In this document: positions 1 to 7,813 of the stretch, one piece after another
How positions within the stretch are numbered: the stretch's first letter is position 1
Layout: the number at the start of each line of letters is the position of its first letter
Assembly: GCF_937858865.1 (NCBI RefSeq)
Contig: NZ_CALLYO010000492.1
Span: forward strand, 1 to 8,059
Length of the DNA stretch: 8,059 nt
Direction of reading: 5' to 3'
Source of the DNA: an uncultured Amaricoccus sp.
Lineage (GTDB): Bacteria > Pseudomonadota > Alphaproteobacteria > Rhodobacterales > Rhodobacteraceae
The notes under the pieces: model-generated
The model's database searches: none
What the model was told of the DNA's origin: nothing
What the model saw: the letters and a program-made list of their open reading frames with translations, nothing else
Translations under genes and position numbers: made by a program

Positions 1-2
1 AC

Positions 3-257
3 CATCCCGCCGGGGCGGCCTTCGTCGCCCTCGCCGGCCCCGTCGCCATGATGCACGCCCTCGAGGTCTCGCCCGCCGCCCGCCGCCGCGGCCTCGGCGC
101 CCGCATGACCCACGCCGCCGCCGACTGGGCGCGGCGGCAGGGGGCCGGGACCTTCGCGCTCGCCGTCACCCGCGCCAACACCCCGGCACGAACGCTCTAC
201 GCCGGCCTCGGCATGGCCGAAGCCGGCGCCTATCACTATCGCATCGCCGGCGGGTGA
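3..257 (+). CDS. GNAT family N-acetyltransferase, C-terminal fragment (5' end outside window)
   Basis: The reading frame is open from base 3 to a TGA at 255-257, giving the last 84 residues of a protein that starts before the window. The stretch reading ALEVSPAARRRGLGARM is the acetyl-CoA-binding motif A of GNAT enzymes (hydrophobic strand, then R-R-x-G-L-G before the helix). It is followed by a strand (FALAVTRAN), then TPARTLYAGLGM, which matches the usual C-terminal helix with the conserved Tyr and the turn into the last strand. GNAT enzymes move an acetyl group from acetyl-CoA to an amine. The substrate cannot be read from this part. ATG codons at 48 and 51 are internal: coding sequence with GNAT-like character continues upstream of them. 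The family call is firm; the specific enzyme is unknown. Confidence 0.85.
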   Translation, partial: HPAGAAFVALAGPVAMMHALEVSPAARRRGLGARMTHAAADWARRQGAGTFALAVTRANTPARTLYAGLGMAEAGAYHYRIAGG

Positions 258-271
258 GGCGGCGCCGGCCC

Positions 272-298
272 GTTAACGATGGTTTCGATCCGGTTAAC
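272..298. repeat. Pair of GTTAAC sites in a lower-GC patch
   Basis: GTTAAC occurs at 272-277 and again at 293-298, exactly 21 bp apart, so both sit on the same face of the helix. The flanks make an imperfect dyad (GTTAACGAT against ATCCGGTTAAC). The patch at about 268-330 is clearly more AT-rich than its surroundings and lies just after the GNAT stop codon. It could be a protein-binding site or chance; no adjacent gene start explains it. Confidence 0.3.
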
Positions 299-337
299 AG
301 CCGGACGTGTTATCCAATGATATCAACGACCCGACCA

Positions 338-357
338 GGTGGGCACGCGTGCCCACC
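338..357. repeat. Perfect 20-bp palindrome in the convergent gap
   Basis: The half-site GGTGGGCACG is followed directly by its exact reverse complement. As RNA it would fold into an 8-bp stem with a CGCG loop on either strand. It sits between the convergent GNAT and PRC-barrel genes, so a transcription-end hairpin is the simplest reading. However, no T tract follows on either strand. A binding site for a dimeric protein is the alternative. Confidence 0.5.
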
Positions 358-424
358 CCGTGCCCGGACGAGGAAACCCCACCGTCGCCGCGAGGAAAGC
401 GCAACGGCGACGATGGAGCCGACC

Positions 425-452
425 GGGCTGCCGGCCCTGCGACCGGCAGCCC
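425..452 (-). terminator. Hairpin downstream of the PRC-barrel gene, possible terminator
   Basis: The arm GGGCTGCCGG (425-434) pairs perfectly with CCGGCAGCCC (443-452) across an 8-base loop. It lies 10 bases past the PRC-barrel stop codon on the minus strand, where a terminator is expected. No clear U tract follows, so it may work poorly alone, or act as a 3' stabiliser or together with Rho. The inverted repeat is certain; the terminator role is inferred. Confidence 0.45.
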
Positions 453-462
453 CACTTGCCAC

Positions 463-822
463 TCACATCACCGGGTAACCGTAGTAGCCGCGGATGCGGC
501 GGCCGTAGTCGGGATCGTTCCAGTCCGGCTGCTCCTCGTAGCCGTAGCTGGGCGCCCCCTCGAGCTGCTCGCGCGACACGTCGACCACATAGCCGCCGCG
601 GGCGGTGTCGTAGGTCAGGCTCTCCCAGGGCAGCGGATGGTACTTCTCGCCGATCCCGAGGAACCCGCCGAAGGACATGATCGCATACTCGGCATGGCCG
701 TCCTGCTTGCCGAGGACGATGTCGTCGATGGTGCCGAGATGCTCGCCCTCGGGATTGTAGACGTCCGTGCCCTTCACGGTGCTGGCGCGGATGGTGTCGT
801 GGCTCATGGCAGTATCGGGCAT
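463..822 (-). CDS. PRC-barrel domain protein
   Basis: This gene encodes a 119-residue soluble protein with one PRC-barrel domain at about residues 11-88. Diagnostic stretches are ASTVKGTDVYNPEGEHLGTI, DDIVLGKQDGHAEYAI, GGFLGIGEKYHPLPW and YVVDVSREQLEGAP. The tail (about 90-119) is rich in Tyr, Asp, Gly and Pro and looks disordered. PRC barrels are small beta-barrels found in photosynthetic reaction-centre H subunits, in RimM, and in many free-standing alphaproteobacterial proteins of unknown role. The stand-alone form here has no transmembrane segment or signal peptide. The ATG at 820-822 is preferred because GGAGGA lies about 5 bases upstream; a second ATG six codons in (MSHDT) is less well placed. 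An EcfG-type promoter lies just upstream, suggesting induction in general stress. The family is firm; the molecular function is unknown. Confidence 0.92.
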   Translation of the reverse strand: MPDTAMSHDTIRASTVKGTDVYNPEGEHLGTIDDIVLGKQDGHAEYAIMSFGGFLGIGEKYHPLPWESLTYDTARGGYVVDVSREQLEGAPSYGYEEQPDWNDPDYGRRIRGYYGYPVM

Positions 823-855
823 GTCTTCCTCCGGGTTGGGATGGTGTGCCAGCGC

Positions 856-881
856 AACGTCCCCCCGGGGCGGATCGTTCC
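856..881 (-). promoter_or_regulatory. EcfG-type (general stress response) promoter of the PRC-barrel gene
   Basis: On the minus strand GGAAC (881-877) is followed after exactly 17 bases by CGTT (859-856). This matches the GGAAC-N16-17-CGTT consensus of promoters read by the alphaproteobacterial ECF sigma factor EcfG. The -10 element lies 33 bases before the ATG at 822, which predicts a leader of about 25 nt carrying a GGAGGA ribosome-binding site. Position, spacing and both hexamer cores agree. Small PRC-barrel proteins are plausible members of general-stress regulons. Confidence 0.7.
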
Positions 882-925
882 TCCCCTCGCTTCGCGATTT
901 TGTGCGGAGCGGCGCGGAACCCCCG

Positions 926-1840
926 CTAGGGGCAGGGCCAGCCGTCGGGCCCCATGCCGCGGAAATGCTCCGCCATGAAGTCGATGAAGACCCGGAGCTT
1001 CGGCTGCGGAAAGCGCCCCTGCGGATGCACGGCGTAGACGCCGAGGATCTCGGCCGGCCGGTCGGGCAGGACCTCGACGAGCCGCCCCTCCGTCAGCGCG
1101 TCCCCCAGCATGAAGGAGGGCAGCTGCGCGATCCCGAGCCCGGCCTCGGCCGCCCGCATCAGCGCCTCGCCGTTGTTGACCGTGAGCCGCCCGCCCACCC
1201 GGACCTGCCGCTCCTCGCCGCTCGGCCCGCGCAGGCGCCAGAAGTTGCCGCTCGAGAGCTGCGAATAGTGCAGCAGCCGGTGCTCGCTCAGGTCGTCGAT
1301 CGCCCGCGGCGTCCCCGCCTCGGCCAGATAGCCCGGCGCCGCGGCGATCACCGTGCGCGTCGTGGCGAGCTTCCGCGCCTTGAGCGAGCTGTCGGCCAGG
1401 ATGCCGATGCGGATCGCGAGGTCGAACCCCTCGGCGACCAGCTCGACGAAACGGTCGTCGAGCACCATGTTCACGTCGACCTCGGGGTAGCTGCAGAGGA
1501 ACTTCGCCACCGCCGGCGCCACCTGCGCGACGCCGAAGCTCACCGGCGCCGAGATGCGCAGCGACCCCCGCGGCGTCGCCTGCATGGCGGTCACCATGCT
1601 GTCGGCCTCGCCGGCCTCGGCCAGCACCACCCGCGCCCGGTCGTAGTAGGCGAGCCCCACCTCCGTCGGGCTGACCCGCCGGGTGGTGCGGTTGAGCAGC
1701 CGCGCCCCGAGCCGCGCCTCGAGCGCCGAGACGTGCTTCGAGATCGCCGACTTCGACATGTCCATCTTGCGCGCCGCCTCGGTGAAGCCGCCGTGGTCAA
1801 CGACCCGGACGAAGGCCTCCATCTCGGTCAGCCGGTCCAT
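926..1840 (-). CDS. LysR family transcriptional regulator, CrgA-like clade
   Basis: The product is 304 residues, the usual LysR length. The N-terminal winged helix-turn-helix spans about residues 1-62 (MEAFVRVVDHGGFTEAAR, SKSAISKHVSALEARLG, RLLNRTTRRVSPTEVG). A linker helix follows, then a periplasmic-binding-protein-like effector domain at about 90-295 that opens with GSLRISAPVSFG. That opening and the RTTRRVSPTE recognition region are typical of the CrgA/DhsA-like group, common in proteobacteria. The inducer is unknown. LysR proteins usually control themselves and a divergent neighbour, but here the upstream gene runs in the same direction, so no target is obvious. The ATG at 1838-1840 has only a weak GCGGA ribosome-binding site. 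The TAG stop lies in the loop of a small CCCC/GGGG stem at 921-932. Family call is firm; target genes are unknown. Confidence 0.95.
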   Translation of the reverse strand: MDRLTEMEAFVRVVDHGGFTEAARKMDMSKSAISKHVSALEARLGARLLNRTTRRVSPTEVGLAYYDRARVVLAEAGEADSMVTAMQATPRGSLRISAPVSFGVAQVAPAVAKFLCSYPEVDVNMVLDDRFVELVAEGFDLAIRIGILADSSLKARKLATTRTVIAAAPGYLAEAGTPRAIDDLSEHRLLHYSQLSSGNFWRLRGPSGEERQVRVGGRLTVNNGEALMRAAEAGLGIAQLPSFMLGDALTEGRLVEVLPDRPAEILGVYAVHPQGRFPQPKLRVFIDFMAEHFRGMGPDGWPCP

Positions 1841-1874
1841 TCCGCGCGCCGCCCTGCCTGCATCAGCCGCCCGA

Positions 1875-1903
1875 CGCTAGGCGCGCGCCCCCCGCGCTGT
1901 CAA
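1875..1903 (-). promoter_or_regulatory. Candidate sigma-70 promoter of the LysR gene
   Basis: On the minus strand a perfect TTGACA (1903-1898) is followed after 17 bases by CTAGCG (1880-1875), a weak -10. The spacer is almost pure G and C with a run of six G on this strand. It would give a leader of about 27 nt before the ATG at 1840. The -35 is strong evidence; the -10 is poor, which is compatible with a promoter that needs an activator or is autoregulated. Confidence 0.5.
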
Positions 1904-1920
1904 ACGCCGAGCGGATGCGC

Positions 1921-2523
1921 TCAGCGGACGGGGCAGCTCTGCAGCTGGACCTCGTAGAGCGTCGCCCAGGCCTCCACGTCGCGGGCGACCGGCGGCAGCC
2001 AGGCCTTCTTGCGGTAGCTGCCGCGGGCGAAGCCGGCCTTGCCCTCGTGATAGGCGAGATACTGGTTGTAGGTGTCGCGCAGCGGGACGCCGTTCACCTG
2101 GCTGTTGGTGCTCATGTACCAGCCGATGAAGTCGGACGAGTCGGCGAAGTCCGACCGGTCGGCGCGCCGGCGCCCGGTGTCCCGCATGTAGCCCTCCCAG
2201 GTCCCGTCGATCGCCTGGGCATAGCCGTAGGCGCTCGAGCGGGGCACCTCGCGCGAGAACCAGCCGCTGCCGATGCGCTTGGTCGGCCGCGCATCGTGCT
2301 GGAAGCTCGATTCCCGGGCGATGGTGGCGAGCTGCACCGAGACCGGAACGCCCCATTTCTCCTCGGTGCGCTTCATGGCCTGGAACCACTTCGGCCGCTC
2401 CGTCTGCATGCGGCAGGCATCGACCACCGTGCTCGGCGGCTTGTCGTGCCCGGAGCATGCGCCGAGGAGCGCAACCATGACGAAAAGGGCGAGCCGTCGC
2501 CCGCGTGCCTGACCTGCCTTCAT
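1921..2523 (-). CDS. Small lytic-transglycosylase-fold (SLT) protein, putative lipoprotein
   Basis: From the ATG at 2521-2523 the product is 200 residues. It begins with a lipoprotein-type signal: basic KAGQARGRR, hydrophobic LALFVMVALL, then LGAC with the lipidated Cys at about 23. The mature part looks like a compact SLT domain: Glu71 in IARESSFQ is the likely catalytic acid, SAYGYAQAIDGTWEGYM (about 97-113) corresponds to the conserved G-x-x-Q segment, and YNQYLAYHEG (about 152-161) to the late Tyr motif. Such enzymes cleave the MurNAc-GlcNAc bond of peptidoglycan to give anhydro ends. Cys37 and Cys197 could form a disulfide. A GTG nine codons upstream (2550) is in frame, but the promoter-like sequence at 2562-2590 would leave almost no leader for it, so the ATG is preferred. 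The ribosome-binding site is weak. Fold assignment is fairly firm; activity is unproven. Confidence 0.85.
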   Translation of the reverse strand: MKAGQARGRRLALFVMVALLGACSGHDKPPSTVVDACRMQTERPKWFQAMKRTEEKWGVPVSVQLATIARESSFQHDARPTKRIGSGWFSREVPRSSAYGYAQAIDGTWEGYMRDTGRRRADRSDFADSSDFIGWYMSTNSQVNGVPLRDTYNQYLAYHEGKAGFARGSYRKKAWLPPVARDVEAWATLYEVQLQSCPVR

Positions 2524-2561
2524 CTCAACTGCTCGCGTGTCTTGCCGCACGTCGTCTGTCG

Positions 2562-2590
2562 ACTATGCCAGATCCGCCGCGTCCGGCCAA
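2562..2590 (-). promoter_or_regulatory. Candidate promoter of the transglycosylase gene
   Basis: On the minus strand TTGGCC (2590-2585), a 17-base spacer ending in TGG, and CATAGT (2567-2562) resemble a sigma-70 promoter with an extended -10. It predicts a leader of about 32 nt to the ATG at 2523, supporting that start over the GTG at 2550. The hexamers are only partial matches. Confidence 0.45.
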
Positions 2591-2733
2591 GCAGAAGTCA
2601 CGGACAATGCGAGGCAAAGCCGGAACGCGCCGGCGACAGCCCGCCGGAGCGTCGCCGCCGCGGCCGGTGCGGCAGATATGTCGCACTTCTCGCCCGCAGT
2701 GGCCGCGGCGCACCAGCCCGCCTTGCGGATTTG

Positions 2734-2762
2734 TGGACAGCAAGCCGGTCGAGCGATATTAT
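2734..2762 (+). promoter_or_regulatory. Strong sigma-70-type promoter of hspQ
   Basis: TGGACA (2734-2739), a 17-base spacer and TATTAT (2757-2762) each match the sigma-70 consensus at five of six positions. This is the best housekeeping promoter in the window. Transcription would begin near 2768-2770, about 25 nt before the hspQ ATG. I see no CTTGAA/CCCCAT heat-shock (RpoH) pair upstream, so in this organism hspQ may be expressed constitutively from this site. Confidence 0.6.
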
Positions 2763-2793
2763 CGCAACGTGGTGGTTCTCGGGGTGTACGAGA

Positions 2794-3123
2794 ATGTTGC
2801 GCGTTTCGGCAAAGTTCGCTCTTGGTCAGGTGGTCCGCCACCGGGTTCATCCGTTCCGCGGCGTGATCTTCGACGTCGACCCTACGTTCAACAACACGAA
2901 CGAGTGGTGGGAATCGATTCCGGAGGAGAGCCGCCCCCGCAAGGACCAGCCCTTCTATCACCTGCTCGCCGAGAACGAGACCACCTATTACGTGGCCTAC
3001 GTCTCGGAGCAGAACCTCGTCTGCGACGACTCGGGCGATCCCGTCGATCATCCCGAGGTGTCGGCCATGTTCGGCGCCCTGCGCGAGGGTGGCCGCTACG
3101 ACCTCGACGGCCACCTGCACTGA
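2794..3123 (+). CDS. hspQ: HspQ, heat-shock protein / protease specificity factor (YccV family)
   Basis: This is a 109-residue cytoplasmic protein close to the roughly 105 residues of E. coli HspQ. The family features are present in order: KFALGQVVRHRVHPFRGVIFDVDP at about residues 7-30, a variable loop with EWW, then DQPFYHLLAENE and YVAYVSEQNL at about 51-75. HspQ binds hemimethylated DNA in vitro and affects DnaA stability in E. coli, and in Yersinia it acts as a specificity-enhancing factor for the Lon protease. The frame is open far upstream, but family similarity begins at this ATG (2794-2796), which also sits about 25 nt after a good promoter. The ribosome-binding site is modest (GGGGTG about 7 bases upstream). 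A DUF2794 gene follows after 84 bp in the same direction and may be co-transcribed. Confidence 0.93.
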   Translation: MLRVSAKFALGQVVRHRVHPFRGVIFDVDPTFNNTNEWWESIPEESRPRKDQPFYHLLAENETTYYVAYVSEQNLVCDDSGDPVDHPEVSAMFGALREGGRYDLDGHLH

Positions 3124-3207
3124 CGCGACAGCTGCTGGCCGGTCGTTAGCCATCGCCCGGCGGCCGGCTTGCCAAAGCTCCCGGGCCCCGGCATGGTGGG
3201 CGCCATC

Positions 3208-3546
3208 ATGATCGCCGGCGCCGAGATCGCACAGTTCCCGAGCCTTCCCGACACGGTCGCCTTCCACCGCACCGAGCTTTCCGCCATCCTCGGCATCTAC
3301 GGTCGCGCCGTCGCCGCCGGCATCTGGCGCGACTACGGCATCTCGATGCTGCGCGACGCGGCGGTCTTCTCGATCTTCCGCCACAGCGCCGAGCACCCGA
3401 TCTACCGCATCGAGAAGCGCCCCCGCCTCGCCGCGCGGCAGGGCGAATATTCGGTCATCGCCATGGACGGCCGCATCCTGCGCCGCGGCTCCGACCTCCG
3501 CCAGGTGCTCCGCGTCCTCGAGAAGGCGCTGATCCGCGCCGTCTGA
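3208..3546 (+). CDS. DUF2794 family protein, function unknown
   Basis: The product is 112 residues from the ATG at 3208. It carries the signature of DUF2794, a family of small conserved alphaproteobacterial proteins: VAFHRTELSAILGIYGR, AGIWRDYGISMLRDAAVFSIFR, HPIYRIEKRPRLAARQGEYSV, and a C-terminal DLRQVLRVLEKALIR helix. It is basic, with no signal peptide or membrane segment, so likely cytoplasmic. The alternation of strands and short basic helices might suit nucleic-acid or protein binding, but that is only a guess. An in-frame ATG at 3193 would add five residues; 3208 is preferred because GGTGG lies 8 bases before it. The gene is 84 bp behind hspQ and convergent with clpA. The family is firm; the biological role is not known. 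Confidence 0.88.
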   Translation: MIAGAEIAQFPSLPDTVAFHRTELSAILGIYGRAVAAGIWRDYGISMLRDAAVFSIFRHSAEHPIYRIEKRPRLAARQGEYSVIAMDGRILRRGSDLRQVLRVLEKALIRAV

Positions 3547-3561
3547 CGCGGGCGGGAACGC

Positions 3562-3593
3562 AAACGAAAGGGCCCGGACTTTCGTCCGGGCCC
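3562..3593 (-). terminator. Intrinsic terminator of clpA, between convergent genes
   Basis: GGGCCCGGAC (3570-3579) pairs perfectly with GTCCGGGCCC (3584-3593) around a 4-base loop. Read on the minus strand the loop is GAAA, a stable GNRA tetraloop, and the stem is followed by TTTCGTTTG, a short U-rich tract. That places an intrinsic terminator 19-42 bases past the clpA stop codon. On the plus strand the loop is TTTC and only C residues follow, so it would stop DUF2794 transcripts less well, though it may serve both directions. Confidence 0.85.
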
Positions 3594-3611
3594 CCCCGAT
3601 CCCGTCCCGGC

Positions 3612-5936
<2,325 letters not shown>

Positions 5937-6050
5937 AATCCGCGTCCTTCCGGTCTGAACTCACCGGCTGTGGTGGGCCGGCGCGGGCAATGGACTGAGT
6001 GTTACCCGTCACCTGTTAAACTTCGGTTTTATCCATCGCGCTTCAAGGCC

Positions 6051-6078
6051 AGTATGCCACCCTTTGGCTGAAGCGCAA
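6051..6078 (-). promoter_or_regulatory. Candidate clpA promoter
   Basis: On the minus strand TTGCGC (6078-6073), 16 bases, then CATACT (6056-6051) preceded by TGG form a sigma-70-like promoter with an extended -10. It would give a leader of about 108 nt. A CTTGAA hexamer (6047-6042), the -35 core of heat-shock promoters, lies just downstream, but no CCCCAT-like -10 follows at the right distance, so RpoH control is not supported by the sequence alone. Confidence 0.4.
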
Positions 6079-6129
6079 AAAGAATGCAGTGACGGGGTTC
6101 ACACATGACGGCGATTCCCGGGCCCCTGC

Positions 6130-6891
6130 TCAGAATGCGTCCTTCCTGCGCCGCACCTCGGCGAAGACCTGGGCATCGGGCGAATTCTCCAGCCCCAGCC
6201 GGGACTTGAAATCCGCCTCCCGCACCCGCAGGAACGGGTTCGTCCGCCGCTCGAGATCGAGCCGTGCCGGCACCGTCGGCTCCCCCCGCGCGCGCATCGC
6301 CGCAATCTCCGCGGCGCGTGTCCTCAGCGCCACATTCTCCCCGTCCACCGTCAGCGCGAAGCGCGCGTTCGATTCCGCATACTCATGTCCCGAATAGACC
6401 AGCGTCGCGTCCGGCAGCGCCGCCATCCGGCTCAGGCTCTCCCACATCTCGTCCGCCGTCCCCTCGAAGACCCGCCCGCAGCCCATCACCATCAGGCTGT
6501 CCGCCGAGAAGAGCGCGCCCGCCTCGGCGAAATAGTAGGCGACATGCCCGACCGTATGCCCCGGCACGTCCAGCACCTCGGCGACGCTCCCGCCCAGCGC
6601 CACCGCGTCGCCCGGCCCCACCTCCACGTCGAGCCGCGGCAGCCGCGCCCTGTCGGCCCGGTTGCCGACAACCTTCGCCCCGCCGCGCAGCGCGTCGACC
6701 GCCTGGATGTGGTCGGCGTGATGATGCGTGATGAGGATGAGGTCGAGCATCCAGTTCCGCTTGGCCAGCTCGGCCTCGATCGGCCCCGCCTCCGGCGCGT
6801 CCACGAGCCCCACCCGGCCGCTCGCCGCGTCGCGCAGGAGATAGGCGTAATTGTCGCGGAGGCAAGGGACGGTGACGATCTCGAGCGGCAT
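6130..6891 (-). CDS. gloB: Hydroxyacylglutathione hydrolase (glyoxalase II)
   Basis: This 253-residue cytoplasmic metallo-beta-lactamase-fold enzyme hydrolyses S-D-lactoylglutathione to D-lactate and glutathione, the second step of methylglyoxal detoxification. The binuclear metal site is complete: THHHADH (55-61, giving His56, His58, Asp60 and His61), His112 in PGHTVGH, Asp131 in SADSLM and His169 in SGHEY. The C-terminal substrate-binding segment ERRTNPFLR (about 214-222) and a final RRRKDAF fit the family, and the length matches the E. coli enzyme. The ATG at 6889-6891 has GGGGAG about 7 bases upstream; the frame stays open further upstream but without family similarity. It is divergent from a methyltransferase-like gene and lies 193 bp upstream of clpA on the same strand. 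A poorly supported -10 (TATGCT, 6928-6923) lies about 32 bp before the start. Confidence 0.97.
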   Translation of the reverse strand: MPLEIVTVPCLRDNYAYLLRDAASGRVGLVDAPEAGPIEAELAKRNWMLDLILITHHHADHIQAVDALRGGAKVVGNRADRARLPRLDVEVGPGDAVALGGSVAEVLDVPGHTVGHVAYYFAEAGALFSADSLMVMGCGRVFEGTADEMWESLSRMAALPDATLVYSGHEYAESNARFALTVDGENVALRTRAAEIAAMRARGEPTVPARLDLERRTNPFLRVREADFKSRLGLENSPDAQVFAEVRRRKDAF

Positions 6892-6922
6892 GGCTTTCTC
6901 CCCGGGGACGCTTCCCCCGCAG

Positions 6923-6951
6923 AGCATAGCGCCCCGCCCGGCACATTCCAC
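6923..6951 (-). promoter_or_regulatory. Weak candidate promoter of gloB
   Basis: On the minus strand TATGCT (6928-6923) is a fair -10 at a suitable distance from the gloB ATG (leader about 25 nt). The -35 position 17 bases upstream reads GTGGAA, a poor match. It is listed because the position is right and no better candidate is present in the 130-bp divergent gap. Confidence 0.3.
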
Positions 6952-6984
6952 GCGCGGCGGCCGCGGCGGCACGGCGTTCCGCCG

Positions 6985-7014
6985 TTGGCGCTCCCGCGGA
7001 TTGTCGGCTAGGCT
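6985..7014 (+). promoter_or_regulatory. Candidate promoter giving a leaderless methyltransferase transcript
   Basis: TTGGCG (6985-6990), an 18-base spacer and TAGGCT (7009-7014) precede the methyltransferase ATG at 7022 by only 7 bases. Transcription from it would begin at or within a base or two of the ATG. No ribosome-binding site is visible before the ATG, which agrees with a leaderless mRNA. Confidence 0.4.
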
Positions 7015-7021
7015 CGCGCCC

Positions 7022-7813
7022 ATGCATCTCGACGTGCTCGACCTGCGCGCCTTCTACTACCGGACCCCGCTCGGCCGTTCGGCGCAGCGGCTGCTGCAGG
7101 AGGCCGTCCGCGGCCTCTGGCCCGACACCCGCGCCCTCTCGGTGGTCGGCTACGGCTTCGCAGCGCCGTTCCTGCGCCCCTTCCTGAAGGACGCCGCGCG
7201 GGTCCTCGCGCTCATGCCCGGCCCGCAGGGGGTGATGCCCTGGCCGGCGGCCGAGCCCAACCGCAGCGTGCTCTGCGAGGAGATCCGCTGGCCGATCGAG
7301 GCGGCGACCGTCGACCGCCTCATCGTCGCCCACGGCCTCGAGACCAGCGACCGGCCGGAGGCGCTCTTCTCCGAGATCTGGCGCGTGCTGGCGCCGGGCG
7401 GCCGGGTCATCTTCATCGTCCCCAACCGCTCCGGCCTCTGGGCGCGACGCGACGTCACCCCCTTCGGCTACGGCCGCCCCTACAGCCTCGGCCAGCTCGA
7501 CGGCCTCCTGCGCACCCACCGCTTCGTCCTCGAAAGCCACGCCGCCGCCCTCTACGCGCCGCCCTCGCACCGCCGGTTCATGCTGCAGACTGCCTACTTC
7601 TGGGAGCGCCTCGGCCGCCGCTTCGAGCCGCGCGTCATCGCCGGCGCGCTGGTCGTCGAGGCCTCCAAGCAGGTCTACGCCCGCCCGCCCTCCTCCGGCT
7701 CCCGCGTCGCCGTCCCCGGCCCCCTCGACGTCCTCGAGGGCCTCACCCGCCCGAATCCCGAGCCCGTCCCCGGCCACGGCCGCCACGCCCTCGGCTCCTG
7801 CCGGGAGAGCTGA
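7022..7813 (+). CDS. Class I SAM-dependent methyltransferase-like protein (degenerate motif I)
   Basis: The product is 263 residues with a methyltransferase-type Rossmann fold. Clear late motifs are ATVDRLIVAHGLETSD (about 95-110), then EIWRVLAPGGRVIFIVPNRSGLWARRD (about 118-144), as in Methyltransf_11 proteins. The usual glycine-rich SAM loop with its preceding acid is replaced by LSVVGYGFAAPFL (39-51), and the acidic residue normally ending strand 2 is missing (VLALMPGPQG, 61-70). I recall relatives in alphaproteobacteria with the same replacement, often next to gloB, so it is probably a family trait and not decay. The substrate is unknown; SAM binding itself is not assured. The C-terminal 40 residues are Pro/Gly/Arg-rich and look disordered. 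The ATG at 7022 lacks a ribosome-binding site and follows a promoter-like sequence directly. The gene is divergent from gloB. Confidence 0.85.
   Translation: MHLDVLDLRAFYYRTPLGRSAQRLLQEAVRGLWPDTRALSVVGYGFAAPFLRPFLKDAARVLALMPGPQGVMPWPAAEPNRSVLCEEIRWPIEAATVDRLIVAHGLETSDRPEALFSEIWRVLAPGGRVIFIVPNRSGLWARRDVTPFGYGRPYSLGQLDGLLRTHRFVLESHAAALYAPPSHRRFMLQTAYFWERLGRRFEPRVIAGALVVEASKQVYARPPSSGSRVAVPGPLDVLEGLTRPNPEPVPGHGRHALGSCRES

Noticed and set aside
914..945. A plus-strand GGAAC as a second EcfG promoter
   Set aside because: No CGTT follows at 16 or 17 bases and it points into the antisense strand of the LysR gene.
1915..2793. Open frame continuous with hspQ on its 5' side, suggesting a long N-terminal extension
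   Set aside because: HspQ similarity starts at the ATG at 2794, a good promoter lies at 2734-2762 inside the supposed extension, and the upstream part is antisense to the transglycosylase gene.
6079..6129. T-rich stretch after gloB (minus strand ATTCTTTTTGCG) as an intrinsic terminator
   Set aside because: Only a 4-bp stem (GTGA/TCAC) precedes it, too weak for a standard terminator. The T run more likely belongs to the clpA promoter region.
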